Below are positions 1 through 10,474 of a stretch of DNA of 64,000 nt, piece by piece. Made by a program: the position numbers and the translations under genes. The notes beneath the pieces are model-generated. The model saw only the letters and a program-made list of their open reading frames with translations, did no database searches and was not told the origin of the DNA. Position 1 is the stretch's first letter. Each line of letters opens with the position of its first letter. Source of the DNA: Dugong dugon (lineage: Eukaryota > Chordata > Mammalia > Sirenia > Dugongidae); NCBI GenBank assembly GCA_030035585.1, contig CM057461.1:171379624-171443623 (forward strand), read 5' to 3'.

Positions 1-185
1 AAACTAGCATCTGTCTTCTAAGTCCCTGCCTTTTCCACTACAGCCTGCTGGGTTGATTTTTAAAAAAATTCTCTTACCATAGTAAATGAGTTCCATAATG
101 AATCCCCACGTTAATAAGGGGATCATTTTTAGGGAGAACAGGAAAGGTCATCCACAGTTATTGAACACCCATTTTTTTTTTTTAT
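1..185. other. Unassigned AT-rich sequence
   Basis: No repeat or coding signal recognised. It ends in a T-run at about 172-183. Confidence 0.4.
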
Positions 186-345
186 CAGATGTATACTAGG
201 CAGTTTCATAGACAGCTCCTCACAATTCCCATTTTTCTAGATGAAACTAAGGGTTTGAAAAGTTAGGTAGTAAGCCCAACATCACATGGCTAGGAGTGAA
301 GGAACAAGGAAATTAAAAACATGTACTTCTGTTCCCACTTCCCAA
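186..345 (-). repeat. MIR-like SINE remnant
   Basis: The order of landmarks fits an antisense MIR: 'cctcacaattcccatttt', then 'agatgaaactaagg', then 'catggctaggagtgaa'. These correspond to the MIR core in reverse. The copy is strongly diverged, so the boundaries are approximate. Confidence 0.5.
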
Positions 346-969
346 TCTGTGCAAAGCTGCATCAACTTAGGTTAAATGTACGAGACAACAAAGCACCATT
401 TTTCTTGAGACTAAGTTGTTAGTAACATGGAATATTATCTTGCAAAATGGCAATGCACCTAAAAGCAATTAATGACAAGAACACGGGACAGAATTATATA
501 AATTCATAGACTGAGAAACTTATGAGATCCTTCTCTCCCCATTTACAAATGTGCTGAAAAAGTATGAGCCCTGAGAAAGTGGTCTAGAAAATGGCCCACA
601 CCCTTGTGTTCATAAAGCTGACATAGTCGAGTAAAGTATCAAAATCCTGCTGAGAAATTCATTCTCCTCTCTGCGTGCTCCTTCTCCCTCTCTTATATTT
701 TCAGTGTGAAAGAGGAATTACAAAAATATGAAAAAGGGCCTTTCTTACCCTGTGTCAAGTAGTCCCGCCTTCCTTAGCATTAGTATGTAAATGACACATG
801 GGTAAGAATATGTCTAAAACCCATAAGTATGTTTGAATTGGGAATCTTATTTTTATAGAAAGAGCTGAAAGTTATGTGAATATTTTCTATATTTCAGTAT
901 AGAATTTCTATATTCATAACTATTAGAAGGTGGGTAGTTTTCATTATGCTAGAAATTACCTTTTAGTTT
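346..969. other. Unassigned sequence
   Basis: No recognisable repeat, RNA gene or coding exon seen on either strand. Confidence 0.4.
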
Positions 970-1110
970 GTTTCCGTTCAACAAATATTTATTGGACATC
1001 TATCATGTTTCAGGTAGTAGACTAATGGCTGGAGATTCCTGGATGAGCAGAGCAGTGTCTGTCCAGCTGTCTTCCAGGAGACAGATAGATAAATAGATGG
1101 TTCCGGCTTG
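970..1110 (+). repeat. L2-like 3' fragment
   Basis: The motif 'caacaaatatttattggac' followed by 'atgtttcaggtagtagac' and 'ctggagattcctgga' resembles the common L2 3' segment (tattgagcacctact...caggcactg). It is short and diverged. Confidence 0.4.
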
Positions 1111-1415
1111 CTGGGATAAGAGATGTGATGGAGGAGGATACAGAGAGGTGGGAATGAAGAGGTGCTAGACAACCATATATGGTTCAGAAAAGACTTCCAC
1201 AAATGAAGCAGATGACCCAGATACCCAAAGCATAGATTTGCTCATGGTCCATCTCCTCTATATTCATTTACCCTTTGTAAAGGGGAACACATGCATGATA
1301 GACTGTGCTTCCTTGCATAAATTATTTCCATGCTGTGTCTTTCCTGAAGTACTTGGTAAATTAAACTAGAAAGAGAAAAAGAGGGTTTTTGTTGATTTGG
1401 CTAACTCTTCTATGC

Positions 1416-1571
1416 TAAACTCATTGCCATCCAGTTGATTCCGACTCATAGTGACCCTGCAGGACAGAGTAGAACTGCCCCACATGACTTCCAAGGAGTG
1501 GCTGGTGGATTCGAACTGCTGATCTTTTGGTTAACAGCCATAGCATTTAACCACTGTGCCACCAGGGCTCC
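1416..1571 (-). mobile_element. AfroSINE, nearly full length
   Basis: On the minus strand this reads as the tRNA-derived afrotherian SINE. The head (GGAGCCCTGGTGGC) is at the right end near 1571. The body with the B-box-like GTTCGAA follows, and the RTE-like tail (GTGACC...CATTGCC equivalent) is at the left. It abuts a second copy directly at 1572. SINEs of this family are non-autonomous and depend on a LINE enzyme. Confidence 0.93.
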
Positions 1572-1724
1572 AAACCCGTTGCCGTTGAGCCGATTCCGAC
1601 TCATAGTGACCCTACAGGACAGAGTAAAACTACCCCATATGGTTTCCAAGGAGCAGCAGCTGGTAGATTCGAACTGCCGACCTTTTGGTTAGCAGCTGTA
1701 GCTCCTAACCACTGCGCCACCCTG
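1572..1724 (-). mobile_element. AfroSINE, tandem neighbour
   Basis: It begins with AAACCCGTTGCCGTTGAGCC immediately after the head of the previous copy and ends near 'actgcgccaccctg', just short of the consensus head. The two copies are in the same orientation with no spacer. This suggests that the later copy used the A-rich tail of the earlier one as its target. Confidence 0.92.
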
Positions 1725-1849
1725 AACAAACATAGGTGGGGGGATATTTAAGATCATATTTGCAAATAATCTGCCATATCTACCTAAATTATTATTGCTT
1801 TTATCCTTCCACAAAGCAATCTCAAGTCTAAACGTCTAGTCAACATCAA

Positions 1850-2108
1850 ACATATGGGAAAATCATATGTATGAAGATATTCATTGTAGCACTATTGATT
1901 GCCTTTTACTGTAAGACAGGAAGCAACCCAATAGTCCATCAACAGCAGATCGGTCAAATAAAATATGGCACATCCACACAATGGAGTACTGAGTAGGGGT
2001 ATATAAAAACAAAAGTGCCTAGAAGTTGAAGCTGGGTCTTAATTAATTGTTTTTCTTTGTACTTTCGTACATATTTGAAGTTCTTCGTAATAAAAAGGAA
2101 AAAAAATA
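1850..2108 (+). mobile_element. L1 3' end
   Basis: Typical L1 ORF2-end and 3' UTR landmarks occur in order: 'atagtccatcaaca', 'aaatatggcacatcc', 'aatggagtactg', then 'cttcgtaataaaaagg' and an A-rich tail. It is truncated at the 5' end, with no intact frame. Confidence 0.75.
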
Positions 2109-3183
2109 GAGATGATTCTTTTCTCATGACCAAATATACACAGAACTGAGAAATAAAATGAAAGACAAAATGAACCCTGAAAAAAAAAGTTTTTGTCAGA
2201 GGGTTATGTCATGTCTCTGAGATGACGAACTATTTATATCTCAAACATTGTAAACAATTTAGCAGCATTCACAAAACTATTTATCAAATTCCAGCTTCCT
2301 TGGCTGAGAGAGTGTTTCTTCAGTCAGCAAGCCTGACAGCATCTCTGCTGGTGTACAATGTTACAGGGAAAAGATAATTGCATGTTTAGAGTAAACGTTC
2401 TCCAATTTTCTACAGGCTGCATCTTGTTAAATAAACTACTTGACTACTTTTTGTCATGTCTTTTTTCTTTGCCTTTGCTACATTTGCACTTAGTTTAAAA
2501 AATAATAAATAAACTGCTACTCTTTATTAAGATCCCACACATCCAAAAGTTCAGGTTTTATACTGAACATGTTAATAAATTGCCCATAGATTTCCTAAAA
2601 TAACCCTGATTCTCATATCTCAAGTTTCATAAAGAACTGCTCTCACCCAACTATTTGACACAAAATTCTAACCAAGAAGTTGCTATAAAATATTAGAAGC
2701 ATCATGTCTTTAAGGAGGAAGATCTTTCTCTTTGAGTCCCTCTATGTTTGGGCTGAGAAGCAGGATTCTGCTGTAATTCTGTTTTTGGAATGAGAATTTA
2801 TTCTGATAACTGGGCAATAATTATCCACGTGTTAAGGCATATTAATAGGGCAAGAAGCCCGTTTGTCTCATCCTCCTGGTCCCACAAGATTGAAAATTAT
2901 AACGGCTCTGGGGACTCACTAATTGTGCCCTACATTATTTGACTTGCTTTTGTAGTTGAATGAGTACAATGAGTGGACAGCCAGGAGGCTGCATATTAAA
3001 GTGATGTTGAGCTTTCATAACCACTTGCAATCTGACTTCTTGACTCACTACGTTACCGAAAGTTTAATGATTACCAGATTGCATAGCTTCTTCTTAGTAT
3101 TTATTTTAAAATGATTTGTTACTTAACTGAATTATTTTTTCATCAATTTGTTGTCATTAGATCACCAGGAGCCTCCCTTGTCT
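2109..3183. other. Unassigned sequence
   Basis: About 1.1 kb with no recognised repeat, structured RNA or coding signal. It ends at the target site of the LTR that starts at 3189. Confidence 0.4.
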
Positions 3184-3188
3184 GTTTG

Positions 3189-3739
3189 TGTGATGGTTAA
3201 AGTTGTGTGCCAACTTGGCTGGGCCATGATTCTCAGTGGTTTGATAGTCGTGTGATGGTATGATCACTTCCATGATGAGATTTAATATAATGTGATCACC
3301 TCCCTGATGGGATCTGCTGTGAACAGCCGATCAGTTGAAAGGGAGTTTCCTTGGGGGTGTGGACTGCATAAAATGTAAGTGGACTTTCTGGCAAGGCTCA
3401 TGGGCTTTTCTTGCTCTGGATCCTGCAGGTGGCTCCTGTTAGTCTGACCTCTGGTTCTTGGGACTTGAGCTAGTAGTTTAACTGCCATCTTGCCTGCTGA
3501 TCCTGGGATTTGTTGGTCTTTGCAGCCTGTGAGCAAGAGCCTTGCTGTCTGACCTGCCAGTCTTGGGTTTAACAGCCACTGTGGCTACGTGAATCAGGAG
3601 AAGCCTCTAGCCTGATCCACGGACTTGGAACGTTCTAGCCTCTACAACCATGTGTGTCATTTCCTTGATATAAATCTGTCTCTGTATATATTTATATGCT
3701 TCACTGGTTTTGTTTCTCTAGAGAAACCAGCCTAAGACA
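3189..3739 (+). mobile_element. Solo LTR, family B (class III / ERVL-like)
   Basis: The element starts TGTGATGGTTAAAG and ends CCTAAGACA. It is flanked by a perfect 5-bp target duplication, gtttg, at 3184-3188 and 3740-3744. The TG...CA ends, the length of 551 bp and the 5-bp duplication identify a retroviral LTR of class III type. An ATAAAT-type signal lies near 3670, followed by a T-rich end. No internal retroviral sequence adjoins it, so it is a solo LTR left by recombination. The first ~50 bp recur inside the composite transposons at 19766 and 48639 and at the end of the LTR at 42880. Confidence 0.85.
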
Positions 3740-3830
3740 GTTTGTAAATTCTCCCCATCCGCATTGTTTCCCCACATTCTCCTTGGACACTCTCAGACAT
3801 TTCTGTGGGTTAACATTTACCTCCATGGAG

Positions 3831-4481
3831 TTGTTGTTGTTAGGTGTGGTTGAGTTGGTTCCAACTCATAGAGACCCTACGTACAACAGAACGAAACACT
3901 GCCCAATCCTGTGCCATCTTCACAATAGTTGTTATGCTTCAGCCCATTGTTTCAGCCACTGTGTCAATCCATCTTGTTGAAGGTGTTCCTCTTTTTTTGC
4001 TGACCCTCTACTTTACCAAGCATGGTATCCTTCTCCAGGGACTGGTCCCTCCTGATAGCATGTCCAAAGTATGTAAGATGAAGTCTTGCCATCTTTGCTT
4101 CTAAGGAACATGCTGACTGTACTTCTTCCAAGACAGATTTGTTCATTCTTTTGGCAGTCCATAGTATATTCAATATTTTTCACCAAACCACAATTCAAAG
4201 GCATCAATTCGTCAGTCTTCCTTATTCATTGTCCAGCTTTCACATGCATATGAGGCAACTGAAAGCACCATGGCTTGGGTCAAGCGCACCTTAGTCCTTA
4301 AAGTGACATCTTTGCTTTTTAACACTTTAAAGAGATCTTTTGCAGCAGATTAGCTCAATGCAATACGTCATTTGATTTCTTGACTGCTGCTTCCATGGGC
4401 ATTGTTTGTGGATCCAAGTAAAATGAAATCCTTTACAACTTCAATATTTTCTCCATTTATCATGATGTTGCTTATTGGTCC
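3831..4481 (-). mobile_element. BovB-like RTE LINE, 5'-truncated
   Basis: On the minus strand this is the last ~650 bp of an RTE LINE, ending GGCAC-like/CCTAACAACAACAA at 3831. The decayed reading frames still show pieces of the RT C-terminal region: SSSQEIKRHIAL-type, then EEVQSACSLEAKMARLHLT, then FGHAIRRDQSLEKD. The frames are split by frameshifts, so it is dead. The left boundary is its 3' end. The right boundary at ~4481 is the 5' truncation point. Confidence 0.88.
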
Positions 4482-5767
4482 TCGGAGAGGATTCCCAAAT
4501 CCATAGCACCCATGAGTTTTGTCTGGGGCCTCCTGTGAGGGTCTCTGCCCTTGGATCTTGTCAGGGACCACTCATTTTTTTGGTCAGTACAGTGAAAGTT
4601 AGCTGAGAACACAGCTGCATGAGGTTACAATTTCTTTCCTTTAATCCTGTATACAGGGGTGGATTAACCAGTAAGCACGGTGTGCACTGGCTTGCATGGA
4701 ACAAGGTATGCATGGGCTTAATTGTATTTACTTGCAAATTGTGGTGAGAAATTATACATGGGTTTTACCACATTTTTGAGGTAGAGGGGGACAGGTGAAA
4801 TTGTGCACTGCAGATTGGTGGGAAGGCACAACTTGGCCTTTGTGTATCTTGCTTATTGGGTAATCTGGCCCTGCCTATACATCATTCAAAGGAAAAAAAA
4901 AAATCTATTAATTCCATTTATATGTATACTTTCTTCTGCAGTACCACTGGAGGGGTTCCAACTATCAACCTTTATGTTCGTGCCACCTATAGACCATATA
5001 TGTATACTAGAAGACAAATATAAACCAAGGACTCAAATAACCGCATATAGATGACCAAAGCAGGTAAGACTTTCCCAGAAGCTGTGCAAGACAAAGTGCA
5101 GCAAATGCCACTGGGTCAAAGTGAGGTGAACCCAGTGGGGACAGATCTTAGAGAAGACTGGCAGAGATGCACTTCCTGTTAGCAATAGGCCTATCTTGAA
5201 GGGACTATCATGACATGAAGCTAGAGCTGCATAATTGATGGAGGACTGGGTGGGGATGTATACCAACTGGGCAGATGAGAGGTACCCAAAGAATATCTAG
5301 TGCTTGTTACTCCACTCTTTCATCTACATAAATTGCAGGGTTAGCATGTCCTATTAAGGAACTGAAGCATAACAGTGATACAGTTTCCGATGGGTCAGTT
5401 ACCCTTGTTTTCTTCCTAAATGCACCTCTTAGCAAATGACAAGTTTTACTCTAATCTTTGAGCATTTGATCATATTTGATTCAAGAGGAATTCCTTTCCT
5501 TAATGATTTGAACTCATAGTAATAGGGATTCTATAGCCACTTTCCTCCTCACAAGCCTGCTTCTTTGCCTGGGGTGCTTTGATTAGGGCAACTTCTTTCA
5601 CTCAGAGATAGCAAACCAGAAGCTCTCAGATTTAGATGCAAGATATTTTGTTTGCATATTTAAAATTTTTCCATCAGAATTTCTTTAGTTGGAGTATGCA
5701 TTCTGCAGTTAGCCACAGACCACATCACTTCCTATTGTTATATGCTTCCCTCCCCCAAAAAAGAGCC
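4482..5767. other. Unassigned sequence
   Basis: No family recognised. The stretch 4655-4810 (ggattaaccagtaagcacgg...) has the look of a repeat or retrocopy fragment, but I cannot name it. A short A-run lies near 4892. Confidence 0.35.
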
Positions 5768-5920
5768 AAACCTGTTGCTCTCCAAGTTGATTCTGACTCA
5801 TAGGACCCTATAGGATAGAGTAGAACTTCCCCATAAGGTTTCCTAGGAATAGTTGGTAGATTAGAACTGCTGACCCTTTGGTTAGCAGCCAAACTCTTAA
5901 CCACTACACCACCAGGGCTC
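5768..5920 (-). mobile_element. AfroSINE
   Basis: Antisense copy from 'aaacctgttgctc' to 'ccaccagggctc'. It is nearly full length and moderately diverged, with a 2-3 base deletion in the 'catagtgaccctatagg' segment. Confidence 0.92.
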
Positions 5921-7764
5921 TGTTCTGTACCCAGCACCTACTAATTTCACATATTTCCATTAGCTTCCTAACCCCTGGAGACATTTGAGCTGGCGCCCTG
6001 CCCGTCATTTGCCTTAGGTCAAGCAAGACAGTCTCCAGAAAAGAACAGATCAGCATGTAACTATCCTATCCCAACTCATCAGTACTATCGATTCATGTAA
6101 ACTGGGGAGCACATTTTGGCTATTCCTGATTACATTTGATTTGAATTCTTATTTTAATTTCATCTTGGTGGAATCTATCTTTCCTCAAAGAGATAGTGAA
6201 CTCACACAATGATTTTACACCGTCAGTTTCTTTCTTTCTTTATGTTGTAATAGTAATAATAATAGAAAAAAAACAAACAAAAGCATGATCAAATATCTTT
6301 ACCCCAGGATGCCTTAAAAACATTTTAAGAAGAAACATAGTTGCTAGAAAATTTATTATTTTAATTTTTGTCCTGGAAGTAAATAGCTTCAGTGCTTATC
6401 AAATAGGTTGAAGTCATAAAATAGAACCTGATATTCATTAGCTATTAGGACAACTGTGGAGGACCGTGCCCCTTCACTTGTGAAGTCTGAACTACATCCG
6501 GATGATTAGGGTCAGAGGAAGAAGTGCCACGTGTGTAGCTGGTGTCAGAACAGAAAGGAACAGAATTAATAAACTGACTTGGATTGATCAGTACCTTTGA
6601 TATCAGAGAAGCGGGATTTGATTTTTCCACACAGGGAGTAAACAAGAATTTCAGTAGAAGTCAAGTTCTTTCTTTGAACTATTGACATTCATGGCGTTGG
6701 AAGAATCATCCCCAGAACCCAGACCTCAAGAAGAACATTAAAATATTTTTGAGACCCAGGGAAAAGTGAGTCGATTATGTAATTTCTTTTTGTCTATGAT
6801 TCTCTCATATGTTAGACAGGTGATTATGTAAAGCAAGCCCCTCAAAAATAGAATTCTGCTTTTTGAAGACAGAAAATAAAAATACTGAATGTAAAGTTAA
6901 CTTATTATCCAAATAAAGTACAAGTGCTTATCTCATAAAAAGTGAGAAATAATTAGTATTATTTTACCAAGGACACTGTGGCACAGAATATTTTAAAATG
7001 TCTTTTGATAACGTTTGTGTGGGAGTTCTGCCATTAATTAGCTGTCTGGCTGTAGGTAGCTCACATAAACTTTCTGGTTTCCTTTTCAACAAAATGAAGG
7101 GCTTGAGCTATTTAAACTTAGAGAATATCTTCAAGATACGAAAATTCTATTATTTTATTTCACCACAAGGGGAGATTTAAAATCAGGCATCAATATGAGT
7201 GTACAGTCCGGGTGGTTTTATCAGCTGACTTTTTGCAGTGAATCGTGCTAGAAATCAAGAGCTATTAGCCTTGCTGATGGTTCCTCAGAATACCCTTCAT
7301 TTTAACAGACACATTTACCAGCCACTCAGATGAAAATCAAATAAACAGAAAAGTACAGTTCCTTAGAGAAAAGTGTTTTAAAAGCCTTGCATCATTTTAA
7401 TGGGTCTCAAAATAATTAATCTACCTACTCTATCAAAGACATGAAATATAATCTATAAATAATATTTTACTCTTCGCTAGTATTTCCTTCCTGAGTTCCA
7501 TCAAAGCCAATATCTAATTTCTAAAATTCTTCTCAAATATTGCCCTGCTACTTTACTTCAATCAGTTCCACCTGAAAACACATGACTGATTTATCTGTAT
7601 CGGAGTTACATGATTAAAAACTGTTTGATAGAGAAAGTCAAGAGAAGTTACTACATTGTGCTGTATTGTTCAAATTCAGAAAGAAGGATGCATTCTCCAT
7701 AAGGAATATGAGGGGGATGAGAGAGCAAAACTATTCCATATTAACCACTTTATTTAGTAAAGTC
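5921..7764. other. Unassigned sequence
   Basis: About 1.8 kb in which I see only short simple tracts (ttctttctttctt at ~6228; aataataataat at ~6250). There is no coding signal with splice context. Confidence 0.4.
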
Positions 7765-8510
7765 AGTCTTTCAAGAGATATTTATTGAATGTCTACCATG
7801 AGATGGGTACTGACTGAATTCATCAGTGAACATAGATAAAGATTTCTATGCTTATGGAGATTACTTTTTAGTAGGAGGAGACAGGCAATAAACAATGTGC
7901 AGAATAAATGAAAATATTAGAAGATGTTTAAACCCATTGTTGTTGAGTTGCTTCCAACTCATAGTGACCCTATAGGACAGAGTAGGACTGCCCCATAGGG
8001 TTTCCAAAGTTGTAAATCTTTATGGAAGCAGATTGCCACATCTTTATCCTGTGGAGCAGCTGGTGGGTTCAACCCATCGACCTTTTGGTTAGCAGCCAAA
8101 AGCTCCTTTAGAAGGTGTTTTAGTGTTATAGAAAAGACAAAGCACAAAGCAGTGAAGGGGTGGTTAGGAAAGTGGTGAAAGGTGTCAATTACAGATTTAA
8201 ATGGTGGTCAGGGAAGACCTCATGGAGTAGGGGACACCGGAGCAAATACTTAGAGGAGTTAGTTGTGAGGGAGAATGCAAAGGTCATAATGTAAGAGTGT
8301 GCCTAGTTTGTTAGAGGCTTCACTGGGGCTGGAGCAGCATAAGCAAGAAGAGTGGTAAGAGAAGGCATCAGAGAGATAACAGGGGAGAGATGACTGGGAG
8401 GGCCATTGTAACAACTTTGGCTTTTATTTTGAGTGAAATATAGGGCCTTCAGAAAGTTTTGAGGAGATGAGTGACATGATTTGACTTACATTTTAAAAAG
8501 ATCACTGTTT
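7765..8510 (+). repeat. L2 LINE 3' region, split by an AfroSINE
   Basis: Landmarks of the L2 3' end run in order: 'gatatttattgaatgtctacc', 'agtaggaggagacaggcaataaac', then after the SINE 'ggtcagggaagacctc', 'gactgggagggcc' and 'ggccttcagaaag'. The SINE at 7930-8107 interrupts it. No L2 frame survives. Confidence 0.65.
7930..8107 (-). mobile_element. AfroSINE, long variant, nested in L2
   Basis: This is the longer subfamily, with the extra internal block (ggctgtaaatctttatggaagcagattgccac type) between tail and body. The tRNA-like head is lost. A 13-bp target duplication, ttagaagatgttt at 7917-7929 and ttagaaggtgttt at 8108-8120 (12/13), brackets the insertion within the L2. Confidence 0.9.
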
Positions 8511-9027
8511 GTTGTATTGATAATAGACTGAAAGAGGAAGTAAGGGCAGAATCTGGGAGACCAGTTTAGAGGCAATTTCAGTAAGCCAAGGATGAGATGA
8601 TGGTGGCTTAGACCAATGTGGTAGCATAGAAGTGGTGGGAAGTGGTCAAATTTTAAACATTTTTAAAAGATAGAACCAAAGGATTTGTTGTATTTAGCAC
8701 CTGGGTAAGGTTCAGCTTACACCAACAGCTTTACACTGAGTGTCTCGGTTCTGAATTGAATTCGTTCTGTTGATGGCATTAAGACTTCTGAGGAAGCAAG
8801 GTGTTACTCCAAATGCTTGGATCTCCTTTCCTAAACATAAGGGAGAACACTTAGGGGAGCCATGGTCTTAGTTCAGTGTGGTTTCTTCTTGACTCTATCA
8901 AGGAGTGGTGTGAATTTATTCCAAGTGTGTGGGCTTTATCTTTCACATGTTGATGGATGTTCTTTCATCAAAACAAGAAATATTTCTTTCATGTTGACAT
9001 GAAATCTAAAGCTCATACAGTATAATC
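8511..9027. other. Unassigned sequence
   Basis: Downstream of the L2. No further feature recognised. Confidence 0.4.
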
Positions 9028-9360
9028 GTTAATTTTATATGTCAACTTGGCTAGGCTATGGTGCCCAGTTGTTTGGTCAAACATTAGTCTAGATGTTGTT
9101 ATGAAGGTATTTATATGTTATTTACATTTAAATCAGTGACATCAAGTAAAGCAGATCACCCTCTACAATGTGGGTGGGCCTTATCCAATCAGTTGAAGGC
9201 CTTAAAAGCAAACACTGAGGTCTCCTGAGACAGGATTCTGCCTCAAGACTGTAACGTAGCTATCCTCCTCAAGTTTTCAGCCCACTTCCTGGTCTACAGA
9301 TTTTGAACATATGACTGCAGGAGTTTCCAAGCTGTTGCCTGACTGATAAATCTAATAAAG
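9028..9360 (+). repeat. Ancient LTR-like repeat
   Basis: The sequence 'gtcaacttggctaggctatggtgcccag...ttggtcaaac...gtgggtgggcc...ccaatcagttgaaggcc' matches a common old mammalian repeat of LTR type. Its first part resembles the starts of LTR families A and B in this window, so it is probably an ancient relative. The 3' part is degraded and the class is uncertain. Confidence 0.55.
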
Positions 9361-9414
9361 GAAGCCAACTATAGTCCTCAAAGAATAATTCTTAAAAATG
9401 TTCATTAAAGCCTT

Positions 9415-9640
9415 TAGAGGCAGTGTAGAGCTGTGGTTAATGGCGTGGCTTCAAGAGCTAGACTTAACCAGATCTAAATCCAGTGTAGTTACTTACACAG
9501 TGTATGCTAATGGGCAATTTATTTATATTCTCTCTGTCTTAGTTTCCTTAAGTAGATGCGGATACTAATATTACCTGTCTTGTTGGACTGTGAGCATTAA
9601 ATTAATTTATATATGCAAGGATTTAGAACATTTTCTACGT
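9415..9640 (+). repeat. MIR SINE
   Basis: Sense MIR landmarks: 'agagctgtggttaatggcgtggcttcaagagc', 'gggcaatttattt', 'gtcttagtttcctt', 'attacctg...gttggactgtgagcattaaatt'. Confidence 0.7.
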
Positions 9641-9657
9641 AAGAGTAATTTATGTAA

Positions 9658-9730
9658 ATGTGTGTGTATATATATATGTGTGTGTGTATATGTATACATA
9701 CATGTGTGTATATAGTATGTGTAGTATACA
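9658..9730. repeat. TG/TA microsatellite
   Basis: Interrupted (TG)n/(TA)n tract, tgtgtgtatatatatatgtgtg and following. Confidence 0.9.
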
Positions 9731-10216
9731 AATGTGGTTACTATTATTTCCTTTAGACACAGTGTGAATATAATGTCATATTACATTGCTATGACTCTCT
9801 TTCAATGCCTCTTATCACTCCTTCTCCAAACTCTTCGTTAGATGCTGAGCTAATTTTTTACCCATGAAGATAGTTAATCAGCCACCCTCTGCTCTTCTCC
9901 ACATATACTGTTTACACGGAAAAACCTAGTTACTATATGACCTCAATTAGTTCCTCCACAAGAATGACTTCTAAATCAACGAGGAGCTATTCCATGTTAT
10001 CAGGGCCACAGCTCCAACTGCCTACTGGATGTCCCACTTAGAAACCTCACAATTATCCCAAATGTATTTTAGACTAAATCGAGATAATTTTGTTGGTGGC
10101 AATATGGCACACTATAGTCTAGAAATTTCTTGCTCTATAACATCAAAAAATGCTCAATTGAATATGTTTTCAAATTACCATTTTAAATCAATTTATGAGT
10201 GTGCAGAAATCTGCTA

Positions 10217-10399
10217 AACCAAACCAAACCAAACCAAACAAAAAAAACCCGTTGCCATTGAGTTGATTCTGACTCATAGCAACCCTATAGGATAGAGTAG
10301 AACTGCCCCATAGAGTTTCCAAGGAGCACCTAGTGGATTCGAACTGCCAACCTTTGGTTAGCAGCTGTATCTCTTAACTACTACACCACTAGGGTTTCC
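10217..10399 (-). mobile_element. AfroSINE with (AAACC)n tail and exact target duplication
   Basis: Complete antisense copy with an exact 12-bp target duplication agaaatctgcta at 10205-10216 and 10400-10411. The 3' tail, on the left here, is an aaacc microsatellite followed by A's. The RTE-like 3' end (GTTGCCATTGAGTTG) comes next, and the head is at the right. Confidence 0.95.
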
Positions 10400-10474
10400 A
10401 GAAATCTGCTAGATGCTGATAATTCTATAAATATGATAGAAATGATTTTAATCTTACACAATCTCTTCTAGGAA

